Assembly: GCA_021432635.1 (NCBI GenBank)
Contig: MU270024.1
Span: forward strand, 1,102,906 to 1,166,905
Direction of reading: 5' to 3'
DNA: 64,000 bases
From: Thozetella sp. PMI_491
Taxonomy: Eukaryota > Ascomycota > Sordariomycetes > Chaetosphaeriales > Chaetosphaeriaceae
Under the pieces are notes generated by a model. That model worked only from the letters and a program-made list of their open reading frames with translations, was not told the origin of the DNA and ran no database searches. Every line of letters starts with the position of its first letter. Position 1 is the stretch's first letter. Positions 32,806-44,977 of the stretch are shown here, piece by piece. Made by a program: the position numbers and the translations under genes.

Positions 32806-35800
32806 ATGCGGCTGCTACAACGCGACAATACTGGGGCGATCAGCTTAACAGAAGACCTTCTTCGTGACATTCCACCGTACGCAATCTTATCACATACTTG
32901 GGGCTCTGAGGAGGTCAGCTTCCAGGACCTCAAGGCCAACGCTGGTCAGAAGAAACTGGGCTACGAAAAGATACAATTCTGTGGCGAGCAGGCATGTCGC
33001 GACGGGCTCTCTTACTTTTGGGTCGACACCTGTTGTATTGATAAGTCAAACAACGCCGAGCTAAGCGAAGCTCTCAACAGCATGTTCCGCTGGTACCGCA
33101 ATGCATCTCGCTGTTACGTCTATCTCGCCGACATCTCGACTCTAGCCGGCCGACCGTCTTGGGGATCCTTTCGGAGCAGCCGATGGTTCACTCGCGGGTG
33201 GACTTTGCAAGAGCTTCTTGCACCCGCGTGGGTAGAATTTTTCTCAAAAGAGGGCGAGCGGCTGGGTGATAAGAGCGCTCTTGAGCAGCACATCCACGAC
33301 GCGACGAGAATTCCGATCGGGGCTCTCCGAGGGAACTCCCTGTTGGATTTTCGAGTTGCGGAACGACTGTCGTGGATGGAACATCGCGAAACAACGCGCG
33401 AAGAAGACAAGGCGTACGCATTACTCGGCCTCATGAACGTTTTTATACCCCCGATCTATGGCGAAGGCGGCGAGAACGCTCACAAACGACTTCTAAAAGA
33501 GATCAATCAGGTTTCTGAACCACTAGCAATCCCGATCGCACATGCTGCTTTCAACTCTCGCGCCGAGGAGCACAGCCCACGATGCCATCCCCACACACGT
33601 ATCGACCTTCTTCGCGACATTGAGGACTGGGCTGGACAGCCAAACAGTAAGGGTATCTATTGGCTAAACGGGATGGCCGGCACGGGCAAGTCCACTGTGT
33701 CGCGGACTCTCGCACAGCGCTTCCACGATCGTGGTGTCCTCGGTGCTAGCTTCTTCTTCAAAAGAGGCGAGGCCGACCGCGGGGATGCCAACAAGTTCTT
33801 TACCACTCTAGCCTTTCAGCTTGCCGCCAAGCTTCCCCGTATAGCACGCGATATCCGATATTCCATTGAAGCAGATCCTTCGCTTACCAAAAAATCCCTA
33901 GGGGAGCAGTTCAGAGAACTTATCCTATATCCGCTAGCGAGTATTCGTGATCCTCAGACTCTCTTGATAGTTGTCGACGCTCTCGATGAATGTGACCGAG
34001 ATGAAGATATAAAGGCAATCATTTCTCTCTTTTCCCAAACAAAATCACTCCATTCGGTTCGTCTCAAGGTATTCTTGACAAGTCGGCCTGAGCTACCTAT
34101 TCGACTTGGCTTTAACAAGATCCACGGCCACTACCAAGATCTAGGCCTTCACAAGATTGCGCAGCCTACTATCGAGCATGACCTGCGTATATTTCTCCTG
34201 GAAGAGTTGGCCCGGATATGTAAAGAACATAATGAGGAAGCCTTCGATGATATACTGCTTCCCTCTGATTGGCCGGATCAACATATCGATGCTCTGGTAC
34301 GGCTGGCCATCCCACTTTTCATCTATGCTGCTACCATATGCCGCTTCCTAGAAGATCGATCATTGTGCGACCCGGCTGGACAACTGGAAAAGCTCTTGGA
34401 CTCTCAGAAGAAGGCACACCACTCTGAAGAAGTCGATCTTGATAGAGTATACCTCCCAATTCTCAACCACCTGCTAGTCGGGAAGACCGGTCAAGCACGA
34501 GAACGCCTAGTAGAGGGGTTTCGAACTGTTATCGGCGCAATCATCCTTCTTGCCGAGCCACTCTCCGCCTCGAGTCTCTCTCGACTCCTGAGAATCCCTC
34601 TGCCTGGTATACATGGGCAACTCAAGACGCTACACTCAGTACTGGTCGTTCCATCTGAGGCAAACGTTCCCATCCGGACCTTCCACTTATCCTTTCATGA
34701 CTTCCTCATTGACCCATCGAGAGCAACCGAATTCTGGGTCGATGAACAAGCAACCCACGAGAGACTTGCTACTCGGTGTATCCAGTTGCTATCGACTACC
34801 CTAAAAAGAGACATTTGCGGTCTCGTGTGGCCAGGTGCATCCCTGTCACAGCTAGACCAGCAGACTATCGATGCGTCTCTACCGCCGGAGATTCGATACG
34901 CTTGCTTGCACTGGGTAGAGCACCTGGTTCTCAGCAAGACTCATATAAATAACGAAGACCTAGTCCATGTCTTCCTAAAGACATGTTTGCTTTACTGGCT
35001 GGAGGCCTTGTGCCTTATAGGAGAGGTCAACAAAAGCTTCAGCATGCTAAAGTCTCTGCAGGGGCTTGTCAAGGTAAGCTATTTGAAGATTTCCTCATCA
35101 ACAAGTATTAATTCAGTAGACTGCAACAAGTATTGGGGCGTTCCTCCGGGATGCGGACCGATTTATTCGAAATTGCGTCTCGATTGTCACCACTCGTCCT
35201 CTACAGCTTTATTCCTCGGCGATCGTCTTCTCTCCAGAGAACAGTGTAATCCGAAAGCGATTTTTTGACGAGGTCACAACCTGTATACTACAGCCACCGA
35301 AAGTAGATTTAGAGTGGAACGCTTGCATTCAGACTCTTGAAGGCCATACCAGCCCAGTCGGAGCGGTCGCATTCTCGCCGGATGGCCGGTCGCTAACTTC
35401 AGCCTCCGGTAATATGATTAAGCTCTGGGATATCACCACCGGCAGCTGTACGCAGACGCTCATAGCCGATAAAATCGATGGTATTACATCCCTTATCTTC
35501 TCGCGAGATAGTCGATCGCTAGTCTCGGGCTCCCCTAGTACGATCCGGCTCTGGGACCTTACGACTGGTACCTGTACGCACACGTTCGAAGGCAACAGGT
35601 TTCGCTCGGTGGCGCTCTCGGCAGATAGTCAATCACTGGCTTCAGGCTCTGACAGGGGAACGATCAATCTCTGGGATCTTCCTACTGCCACCTGTAGGCA
35701 GACATTCAACGGTCATACTATGCCAATATACTTAGTTGCGTTCGCACCAGATAACCCGTGGCTTGCTTCATTTCATGTTGATGGAGCTGTTCACATCTGG

Positions 35801-36817
35801 GAGCTAACTACTGGCATCTGCACGCACATTTCTACACTTCCCGTTTTTGCAATAGATTCAGCCCAGTTCTCGCCACATGTACAGTTCCTAGCTATAGGCT
35901 CTGGCAGTGAGATCAGGATCTGGGATATTACGACTGGTGCCCTCGTACAGAGGCTTAACGGTCATGACAGGATTGTTGACTCGGTAGCTTTTTCACCGGA
36001 TAGCAGGTGGCTAGCTTCCTCCTCTCTGGACCAAACTATTAAGCTCTGGGACCTCGTTCCTGGTACCTGCACACAGACATTTCATAATCGCGATAATGAG
36101 CGAGTTCGCCCCATCGCTTTTTCACCAGATGGACAACTGCTAGCTTCAACATCTGTCAATGAGACAATTAAGCTCTGGGATCTTAGCCCTAGGATCAATG
36201 TACAGCCGTTGGAAGACAATGTCCAACTTGGCGTTACCCTGCTTGAGTTCTCACCAGATGGCCAGTGGCTGGCTTCCGTCTCTTGGAATCGAACGCTCAT
36301 GCTCTGGGATCTTCCTACTGGAACCTGCGCACAGATACTTTACGGCCACAGCGGGTCGATTGGCTCGCTAGCGTTCTCACCAGATAGCCAGTGGCTAGCT
36401 TCCAGTTCTTCTGACCACACGATCAAGGTCTGGTCTGTTACTACTGGCGCCCTTGTGCAGACTATCGAGACAGGCCGCATGGTGCTTAACCTGCATTTCG
36501 ATGAGACTGGCTCACATCTCTACACCGAAGAGCCGTCTAGGTTTTCTACACGATCCCTAGACTCTAGTCTGACATCAATACCAACATTGACTGCGGCCTC
36601 ACGAAAGCAAGATCATCAAAAAGAGTTCAGTTTGAAGTCTGACAAAGCGTGGATTATGTGGGATAACAAGGAATTCCTATGGCTACCTCCCGGTTACCGA
36701 CCGGTATGCTCCGCCATACAAGGTTCGAATATCGTTATAGGCTGCAACACAGGCCGCGTCTTGATCCTCGAGCTCTCCCAGAAAGAACTAAGCAACATGC
36801 TCCTTAAAAATATATAG
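32806..36817 (+). CDS. HET-NACHT-WD40 NLR (HNWD type)
   Basis: Two exons, 32806-35073 and 35120-36817 (intron 46 bp), give 1321 residues. The N-terminal HET domain starts at MRLLQRDNTG and shows PPYAILSHTWG (from residue 24), YFWVDTCCIDK and RGWTLQELLAP. The NACHT domain follows with Walker A GMAGTGKST (about 289-297) and Walker B LLIVVDALDECD (about 386). After a helical linker come nine clear WD40 repeats and one worn tenth, each with AFSPD...WLAS...IKLWD (about 827-1235), then a short C-terminal tail. This is the layout of fungal NLR proteins such as Podospora HET-D/HET-E, which control heterokaryon incompatibility and regulated cell death: WD repeats sense, NACHT oligomerises, HET executes. 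I reject the open GTG-led extension to 32740 because the ATG at 32806 matches the family start. The intron acceptor TTCAGTAG restores the frame. The gene looks intact. Confidence 0.93.
35324..36450 (+). repeat. nine divergent WD40 repeats
   Basis: Nine tandem units of about 41-43 codons lie inside the second NLR exon. Each contains a Phe-Ser-x-Asp turn and an Ile-x-Leu-Trp-Asp end. Units differ at most positions, so they are not the near-identical repeats seen in fast-evolving HNWD loci. Units 4 and 5 are the most worn. Confidence 0.8.
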
Positions 36818-37289
36818 AGATCAGCTTCTACCCTTTTATTTTTCTTCCCTAGATTATATATTGCTGGAAAGACTTGAGAGTTGTGGCGACTATTCCTCGC
36901 AATCTTATCCATTCTAGCCCTCGCGACAGGATTTCTCACCGTGCAGTGCAGACCGGAATGTACCTAAAGTATAGATGAAATGGATGCGATGGTTATGCTT
37001 CTTTTAGTCTCGGGAAATCTAGTGCTAGTAAGACGATGACTCAAACAGGCTCTGGAGATTGAATACTGGATAGCATCGCAAACGAAGATCAATGACATAA
37101 TTACTTGTGTTAGACATCTTCTCGGTAGACCGGGCCGATATGTCGCGTTATGGGCACGTTATTGATGGCAGGACAAGGCATAGACAGAAAATTAGCTATG
37201 ACGATTCATACTCCATGCCGAGCTCTAGTCTAGCATATGATAGGATAGGACTCAGCACACTCGCAACCACAAAAGACCCCCGAAACTGT
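36818..37289. other. convergent 3' spacer
   Basis: Between the 3' ends of the NLR and permease genes. No exon is seen. Confidence 0.4.
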
Positions 37290-39334
37290 TCACTCGCTCG
37301 GACCGTCACCAGGATCCTTCTCCCGGGTTGCCTTTTCCGTCTCGTGCTCCAGGGCACCCGGCTCGGTGGGATCTATGCCTAAACGCATCGCCTCAGCTAC
37401 CTCGGCCGCGGGCCCGGTGAACCAGCGACGGGCCCAGAGCAGCCAGCTACCGATCGAGCCGATCGCGATGATGCCCACCGCCACCACAGTGTAGTTTACG
37501 GTCTGGTCGGTCACAGGGTTGAGCGTGGGCAAGCAGAAGACGACCGTAATGCACATGATCCAAGCGGACGCAGCCCCGGCGACGAAGCGGGAGTACACGC
37601 CTAGGTTGAACGGCCCCTTCATAGCGTTGAAAGACTTGTGGCAGATTAGGCCAATGAGAATGGGCAGGCCGTAGCTGATGTACAATCCGATAGTCGCGAT
37701 CGAGGTGGCCGCCGAGAAAGCCACCGAGGATCCAAGGGAGGGCAGGGCGAGGATGAAGGACAAGGTCGCCGCGAGCCAAACGGCGCGAATCGGAGATCGG
37801 AAGCGTTCGTCTACCTTGTGGAAGAAGCCAGGCTGCAACAGGTCAGCTTCAGAACTGATCGCAAAGTGCACCATGTACTGAGGGAGCATGAGCGACTTAC
37901 AATGCCTCCATCGCGCGCGAAGGCGAACATCATTCGGCTGTTGCTGGTCATGCTAAAGAGGCCGCAGTGCCACACGCAGACTGGGGCAGTCGAGGTCAGC
38001 ACGTGAATAACGCCACGCATCATGGACTAAACTCACTCAAGATGAGGGAGAAGAGGACTAGCGCCCCGTCTTCCCCGGCCACGTCAACGAAAATCTGCAA
38101 GACCGGCTGTCCAGAACCCAACGTCGTCTCCACGTCCTGGATGGAGAACAGGAAGGCCATGAGGACGAAGAAACCGAACAGCGCGCTGAAGCCAACGCTG
38201 CTGATGACGCCGATCGGCGCACTCCAGCTGGCTTTGCGCGTCTCCTCACTCAAATGCGCCGACGCATCGAATCCTGAGAAAGCTGTCAGATCCTGCTATG
38301 GCACCGGATCGGTTCGAACCGTTTGTCAAGCTGCTGCCAGGGGATTCCCTTACCTGTCAGCGTGTACTGGCTCATCAGAGCGCCGCACATCGCGAGATAC
38401 GCCGGGCTGGCGCGCACGCTCCACCCGTCGGCACCACCCACGCCAGTACCGTCGTTGAAATAGCCGAAGACAAAGGAGCCCGGCTGGTGGGTCGGCGCCT
38501 TAGCAAGCACGGCAATGCAGAGGACCGTGATCCCGACCGAGTGCAGGAAGATGGACGTGTTGTTGAGGTAGCGCAGGATGTGGACGCCGAACGTGTTCAC
38601 AACGCCGTGCGAGATCAGGATGGCCGCGTAGATGCCAATAGTCTTGGCTGCCGTGGGCTCGAAGTCCGGGTTCTTAACCGTGGCCGCCGTCGACACCAAG
38701 CCCGCCATGCCGAACGAGATTCCGGTCGTGACAGCCACCTAGAGCACCGTTAGTAAGGGGCCCCGCGGCAGGGGAAGAGGGCAAGGCCCGTGGGAAGCTT
38801 GCCTGGCCGAGGAGATTGAACCAGCCGGTGAGCCAGGCGGCGAAGGGCGACCAGCGGGGCGGCGCGAGCATGGCGGACCAGAAGTAGGGCCCGCCGCTCG
38901 TGGGGATGGCGCTGACGATCTCGGCCATGGCCGTCGCCACGAGGATGGTGAAGAAAGACACGAGAATCCATCCGATCGACATGACTGCGCGGCACGGGGC
39001 GTGTTAGCTCTTACGGGATGCGCCGGTTCAAGGATGGCCGGGAGGCGCCGTACCTGCTGGCCCTCCGGTGGTCAGTCCGAACGAGAACAGGGTCGTGATG
39101 CCGGTGATAACGCTCTGGGCCGCAGCCATGTTAGTCGCGATCTCCGCCTGCATGCGAGGGCGCCTAAGAGCAGCTCACGATAATGGAGAAGGAGATGCCA
39201 AAGTTGTGCATAAGTCCCCAGTCGCGTCGCAGCTCCTGCTTGTATCCAAACTGCGCCAGACGGTCTTCATCCTGCTCCTCGACGGTGTTGGAGGTCCTGC
39301 GCTCAATGGCAGGCTCCACGGCGGGTTGCGCCAT
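37290..39334 (-). CDS. APC-family amino acid/GABA-choline type permease
   Basis: Seven exons, 39334-39179, 39114-39054, 38994-38813, 38738-38354, 38282-38037, 37980-37901 and 37832-37290, join in frame for 550 residues. The product is a twelve-helix plasma-membrane transporter of the amino acid-polyamine-organocation superfamily. Signatures are SFSIISVITGI, FGLTTGGPA, AEIVSAIPTSGGPYFW (helix 2-3), GFDASAHLSEET (helix 6 loop), MTSNSRMMFAFARDGGI and the cytosolic loop before FFHKVDERFRSPIRAVW. The GFDASAHLSEE motif is characteristic of fungal GABA/choline-type permeases (UGA4/HNM1 group). The third intron has a GC donor (CAG then GCAAGC) with a TTACTAAC branch site. The C-terminus is acidic and charged. 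The substrate within this group (GABA, choline, amino acids) cannot be fixed. Confidence 0.9.
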
Positions 39335-40908
39335 GGTCGCGGCGAGCCTCAATGGCAGTGAGATAAAAGCTAAGCTACGTTGGCGGGGAGGGCAGTTCGC
39401 TACCGCAGCGGCAAGGCCGGAGGTCGAGGGCGAGGGGAGGATAAGCGGCGGGACGGGAGTTGGTGAGGCGGGGAAGCGCAGCTACGATTGAGGAGCTAGG
39501 TAGGAGCTGGGCGGGAAGGGAAGGGAGTGCGAGAGGGCGAAGCTATTCACTTTGTACTAGAGTATCTTGGACACGCGACCGAGCTACTGCACCTGAGGCA
39601 GGGGGTACCGCAGGGGCAAGAAAAAAAAAGAGGATGCGCAGGACTGTAGGGTTGTGATAACCGGTGATAACGCGCTGTCAATCCCAGTGAGGGTGTGTAT
39701 CCGCCCTATCAAGGTTGGAGCTAGCTCCCTACGCAGCGTTACATCATCTCAGAGTCCCTGACCGGGTGGCTTGTTGATACGGCGAGGACTGTCGCTTGGG
39801 GGGAGGGAGGGAGGGGGGAGGGGCCGGCCTAGAGATAAGATGAAGCAGCCGATAGCAGGATGTGAATCTCATGTGTCATACGACGCTCGCCACTCGTCTG
39901 AGGCAAGCTTGACGATGGCTAGGATGCTGCAGTCCCTTGACGAGGCCCTTCAGCTATTACACATTCTCAATACCGAGGTCCAGTTTTGGCGTCCTCTGTG
40001 GTCCGAGCTATCTCTCAAGCGTCCGTAGATGGCGTCGGCCGAGCTCCAGCTTTTTGTAGCTTGGCCCTCGACCCTCACACCATTCGGTAGGCACCCTAGT
40101 GGCCGCACAGGACCCTACGTTAGCCTATCTTCGGCATCCCCGAGGGCGAAGGTGGCCGCGCAGATGGGTTGGAGCACCAACTGGCGGTTTCTGTTTCGTG
40201 GGGTCCCAGAAAGGGTGGTGTATCACGCAGACGTCCCCCCCAGCTGACATGGAAGCTGGGCCAGGCGGGCCAAAGAGAGCCTCCCGTGTGGGGACTCGGT
40301 ACTGCAGCGCTAGGATGTCACCGGTGGTCTTATCAGCCAGAGCTCCAGGAGGAAGGGGGTCGAGCGGGCGGGGTAACTCGAGAAACGCCGAGTCCAGGCT
40401 TGCTAGCTCCACAACGGGTGGGATGCAGCTTGGCAGCGAGACGTGGACCCGGGGGCCGCGTTCGAGGCGCGGCCCACCATGGTACAGTACCAACCCGCCT
40501 AGGGCAGGGCAGGGTTGCATATGTATGTACCGTACCGTCCTCCAGCAGGATGGTTCGGTATGGCGGTATGGCAGTATGGTGCACACAAACACAAGCCCTG
40601 CGGCGACACGTCTCGACAGAAAGGGCCCAAGGAGTCGGAAGAGCATATGCACGTACGTACTGTAGGTACGCACATAGAGATACACACACGTGCGCATGGA
40701 ACCCCGGGCCGGAGCGAAATGGTAACCAACACGGGGGTCATGACTCGACCGTCTGCCGCGAATCTGAATGCAATGCTAGATGACTACGACCGCCCCAGCA
40801 GTGTGCCCGACTCAAGGCTCAAGGCGGGGCCAACACCGCGGATACCGAAGATAGCTCGCTCGCTCCCAAGCCAAAGCCAGGCCGAACCGGCCTTCGTCTC
40901 CCTCCCGT
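39335..40908. other. intergenic, permease promoter and RPA43 3' side
   Basis: No gene is recognised in this 1.6 kb. A G-rich purine run lies near 39800-39822. Several overlapping opposite-strand frames at 40099-40783 are GC-driven and have no motif. Short alternating CACGTACGTAC/TACACACACG runs occur near 40650-40690. Confidence 0.45.
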
Positions 40909-42372
40909 TCACTCCATCGGGTCGACAGCGACGGGCGTGCCCGGCACCACTGGGGCCAACACCTCCTCTTCCTGGTCATCGTCCCCGATAGTGGTCATGC
41001 TGAAGTCGGGCACGCGCCTCAACATGGGCCGGAGCAGGCCGCTGGGGTTCTGCCGCGCCCGCCGCGTCCGCTCCGCCTCTCGCTCCGTCCGGATCAGCTC
41101 GCGCTCGGCTGCCTCGTCCAGCATGGTACCCTCGATGCTCAGGTACTGGTGGTCGCCCGCGAACAGCTGGAAGTTCTTGATACGGAAGTTGAGCTTGCCC
41201 GTGACGCGCATCCCCGAAGCATCTGTCCAGTAGCCGACCGAGTGCAGCTGTTCAAGCCCTTGGCCGTCGAGCGCATCCTCAGCGCCTTGACCTTCGTCAA
41301 GCTCCATCGCGGAGCCGCCGTTCGGGTCGGCCATCTCCTGGCTGGTGTCGACCCACTGCCACCCGGGGGGCAGGCGTGAGGATTCGATGCTGGCGTTGAA
41401 TTTGTCCCAGCACACCAGACCGATGTGGCCTTCAGATTGAATAGCAAGCTTGCCCTCCATGGCGGCGCCGCGGCTGGGACGGAAGATATCCATCTCAGCT
41501 GTCAGCCAGCCGAACCCGGCTGCGCATTCATCCACCGCGTAGAGCATCACCTCCCTGTCGTGAGCTTCCTGAGATTTCGGGTTTGCTCGGATGGGTGAGT
41601 CTGAGAGAGTGGCCTTCCGGTACGCAAGGAGCATTCCCCGCAATGATGGCGAGAAGGTATTGAGCATTGGGTCGAGTACTTCGCTAGCGAGCTCGGAAGG
41701 CGAATTGGAGAATCCCTGAGGGAAGAACGGGACGTACAACGAGACTATTTGCGTCACGAAGGGCATCTTGGCCTTGTGGTGTTGCTCTGTCGTGCTAGCC
41801 TTCGCTGAGGCAGCTGTGGCCGCCGCCGTAGGTTGTAGATCTGGGTCAGCGTCATGGTGCTTCTTCTTGTGCTTGTCCTTCTTTTTCGGCTTCTCTGTTG
41901 TAGCTTCGGGTTCGCCCTCACCGTCCTGCGCTAGGTCGCGGTCTCGTCGCTTCTTCTCCTTCTTTCCCTTCTTTTCTTTCTTGTCCTTCTTGTGCTTCTT
42001 GGGCTCGTTCTGGGAATGCTTCTCAGCCTCCTCCGCATCCGGAATTGGCTGCGTAGCTTCGGGAGACTCGTCATCCGAGTCTACGACCTTCTCTGGGGTG
42101 ATGAACTTTGTTTTGGACTTGTGCTTCTTCTCCTTCTTCTCCTTGGTGACTGCCGTACTGTCGGCACCAGTAGGCTGATCTTTGGCATCCCGGTCTCGCT
42201 TCTTAGACTTTTTGTGAGATTTTTCGGTGGCTACTTCGTTCTGGGCGAGGTCACCTGCGGCGATGCTTTCGCTCTTTGACCGTTTGTGTTTCCTGGCGCC
42301 ATCCTCCGCTTCGTCGTCTCGCACTCGTTTCTTGTGCTTCTTTTCGGATTTGGATGGCTCCGTGGTGGCCAT
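40909..42372 (-). CDS. RNA polymerase I subunit RPA43
   Basis: An intronless frame of 487 residues. The first 190 residues are extremely Lys/Glu/Asp-rich with many KKHKKD repeats, typical of nucleolar low-complexity regions. The conserved core starts near residue 200 with MPFVTQIVSLYVPFFPQ, continues with LASEVLDPMLNTFSPSLRGM, YAVDECAAGFGWLTAEMDIF and RPSRGAAMEGKLAIQSEGHIGLV, and matches the RPA43 SHS2/OB-like part of the RPA14-RPA43 stalk (the RPB7-like module). The sequence SIESSRLPPGWQWVD also fits. The product works in the nucleolus in rRNA transcription. The C-terminal tail with RPMLRRVPDF is variable. It is transcribed away from the NmrA-like gene. The gene symbol would be RPA43, but fungal names vary, so I leave it out. 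Confidence 0.9.
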   Translation of the reverse strand: MATTEPSKSEKKHKKRVRDDEAEDGARKHKRSKSESIAAGDLAQNEVATEKSHKKSKKRDRDAKDQPTGADSTAVTKEKKEKKHKSKTKFITPEKVVDSDDESPEATQPIPDAEEAEKHSQNEPKKHKKDKKEKKGKKEKKRRDRDLAQDGEGEPEATTEKPKKKDKHKKKHHDADPDLQPTAAATAASAKASTTEQHHKAKMPFVTQIVSLYVPFFPQGFSNSPSELASEVLDPMLNTFSPSLRGMLLAYRKATLSDSPIRANPKSQEAHDREVMLYAVDECAAGFGWLTAEMDIFRPSRGAAMEGKLAIQSEGHIGLVCWDKFNASIESSRLPPGWQWVDTSQEMADPNGGSAMELDEGQGAEDALDGQGLEQLHSVGYWTDASGMRVTGKLNFRIKNFQLFAGDHQYLSIEGTMLDEAAERELIRTEREAERTRRARQNPSGLLRPMLRRVPDFSMTTIGDDDQEEEVLAPVVPGTPVAVDPME

Positions 42373-43382
42373 TGTGGGCGAAATCGAAGGGATTTTGACG
42401 AGGATAGAAAACTTCCGTCTCTAAATTCTGAGTAATGGTGCACAGGCAAGATGTGAAGTCCTGGAGAGATCGGGGCACTGTGTCGGCGCCAATTCGAGAT
42501 AGCTCCAAACTTTTTTTTTCAATGGCTAACAAGAAGGGAAAAAAAATTCTGCCCCACGGCGGTGAGCGGAGGGTCCGGAGAGGACCGACGCTGAAGCCCC
42601 ACTCCTTTGCAGCCGCTGTCTTAACATCTACAGCGGCGCACCAAGTCGCTCGTCAGCATATGCGCTGGGGATTCTTTGTCAGGGATGTATTAATTACTCA
42701 TCGACTACATCCACATAAGCGGCACTTCTTGAAAGAATGACTAGGGTCTCCAAGAGCGAAGGTGTAAGCCCAAAAAGCCACAGGAGGCTCCCAGCCTCGT
42801 CACCCAAGACTCAATTGCAAACCCAGGCGGCAGTACTCTTAGCCGGCGAGAGTCGAGACTCGGGCACAGAAATAGAAGGCACTCGGTGTGTGCCTACGGA
42901 GCATGGCTGGAAGCTGGCATCGTGTGTTATAGCCGTCTTCGGCCGCTTTCATTGGCTCGGCGTGTTTGCGTTACAGCTTCGGACAACTGCGACTTACTCC
43001 GTAGACCACCGCTCAACAGTACGTATTAATTGACCGTAGCATTGGACCTTGGAATTGACCGACAAGCCATCGGTGCTGCATAATACTCCAAGCAGCACGC
43101 GTGATGTGCACGCGAGACAGAGCGCCGGCTCTTTTCTTTGGCGTGTCTGCGGAAGGCGGAAGTCGGCACAGCAGATAGAACCGCCGGGGCGGAACTTTCT
43201 CCCCCAAATGCGGGGCCGTCGTTGCTCGGAGTAGCTAGCTGAGCAATCCGCCCGTGAATGACGTGCGGGCCTCCAATGGAGCTTTTATAATAACCCCGCC
43301 ATCCCTGGGAAGCACGACTCTACAAGCACGGGACCACGGACGACTCCAGCTTCAGCACCCACAGCCAGCTATCCTCGCAGCC
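42373..43382. other. divergent promoter region, RPA43 / NmrA-like
   Basis: The spacer separates two start codons. It contains a poly-T/poly-A pair near 42511-42546 and a TTTTATAATAA element at about 43282-43292, some 90-100 bp before the NmrA-like start. No further gene is seen. Confidence 0.45.
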
Positions 43383-44406
43383 ATGGCCTTCTTCACTCCA
43401 TCCAGGATCCTTCTCTTCGGCGGCACCGGCGTCATCGGCAAGTACATCACGTCCTCGTTGCTCCGTGCGAAGCCGGCGATTGGCAAGCTTGTGCTCTTCA
43501 CCTCGGCCAACTCCGCCACCACCAAGAAGGAGCAGCTCGACAAGTGGAAGGCCGACGGCCTGGAGGTGGTCGTGGGCGACCTGACCAATGACGCCGACGT
43601 CACGGCGGCGTACAAGGGCGTCGACACCGTCATCTCGGCCGTCGGCCGCGATGGCCTGCAGCACCAGCTCAACCTCCTCAAGCTCGCCGAAGAGTCCAGC
43701 TCCGTGAAGTGGTTCCTGCCCTCCGAGTTTGGCACCGACATCGAGCACAACGCCAAGAGCCCCAATGAGAAGCCGCACCAGAACAAGCTCAAGGTGCGCA
43801 AGTATATCACCGAGAACATCAGCCGCGTCAAGGTAACATACGTGGTGACGGGCCCCTACTTCGACATGTGGGTGAACACGCTCGCCAACACCGAGGTTAT
43901 TGGTGGCTTCAAGCCCGACACCAAGGAGGCCTTCATCATCGGCGATGGCGAGGGCAAGGTGGGCTTCTGCACCATGTGGGAGTAAGTTCGGCTCGCCTCT
44001 CTGTCGCAGTCTGCGCGGATGCGCTAACCCGGGCCACAGTGTGGGCAAGTTCGTCGTCGCGACCTTGCGGCACCCCGAGGCCTCCTTCGGCAAGGCCCTC
44101 AAGGTGCAGTCCTTCGTGGTCACGCCGAACGAGGTCTTGGCCGAGTTCGAGAAGCAGTCCGGAGCGAAGTGGACCGTCACCAAGACTCCGCTGGAAGAAA
44201 TCATCGCGCTGGAGGCCAAGCGCTGGGAGGAGAAGGCGTCCAATGCTACGTCCATCACTCTGAGGAGGATATGGGCCGAGGGAGGTACGCTGTACGCGAA
44301 GAACGACAACGACGTCGTTGGCCTCGGCCCCAGTGACCTAGATCCCCTGTCGCTCGGCGTAGAGAGGGCCCTCGCAGGAGGGTACAAGAAGATAGACACG
44401 TTCTAG
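43383..44406 (+). CDS. NmrA-like / isoflavone-reductase-like oxidoreductase
   Basis: Two exons, 43383-43981 and 44040-44406, give 321 residues. The N-terminal Rossmann motif [10 protein letters not shown] lies at about 13-22 and is followed by the NADP-type region LVLFTSANS. Further signatures are [41 protein letters not shown] and [13 protein letters not shown]. These fit the NmrA-like atypical SDR group that includes fungal isoflavone-reductase-like proteins and PCBER. The protein is soluble and cytosolic. The usual catalytic Lys of the reductases would lie near [12 protein letters not shown]. The single intron (58 bp) has a GCTAAC branch. The start is the ATG preceded by a pyrimidine/CA leader and a TATA-like element 90 bp upstream. 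Its role is unknown: reductase or redox sensor. Confidence 0.9.
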
Positions 44407-44977
44407 GTCTGCTGGGAAATAATTGACCTCAAAATTAGCGTGAATTGTGGCAATCCCACCGACCACTCAAGCGGGTTCGAGGTGTCTCTTCGCGCGTGAT
44501 GTGCTCTGAGCGATACAAGCAGCCGCTCCCGCCATCATTGTTTCTTCCGGACGTTGTAGTGGCACTTTGTTGCTATAAAATGTTTCAGGATAATTTTGGT
44601 CTGCTTCGAACCTGGCGGTGCTCCTCTATTCGTGAATCAAGATCAGGAGAGTGCCAGTCCTCCTCCTGTTGGGCGCGTATCCCAAAGTTCGTTAAGCGAG
44701 ACGCAGGAGCGCCTAAGTCAGCTCTGCCTAACAGCCCTTTGGACCAGCTAGCGATCCGGCTGGTAAAAGAATGGCGGTACCGCAGTTTCAGGGACCCTTA
44801 TAACGGTAGGTAGCGGGGAGCTTCCCGCGTTCGCGTCTGCACGTAAATTTTTGGCCCCGCTTTTAAAGAAGCGCCTACCCTTGCCACTACTGGCGTCACC
44901 TGGACTTTTTCTTCCTCTCCTGCAAGTCGCAAATCTTCAGCCTGTTTGCCCATGGCCGTTGCTGCGTCCGAAGCACT
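44407..44977. other. intergenic
   Basis: Between two plus-strand genes. A 122-codon frame at 44445-44813 has no motif and no useful context. Nothing else is seen. Confidence 0.4.

Noticed and set aside
43320-44399. Long antisense frame over the NmrA-like gene
   Set aside because: It covers the intron and exons of a well-supported gene and has no family motif.
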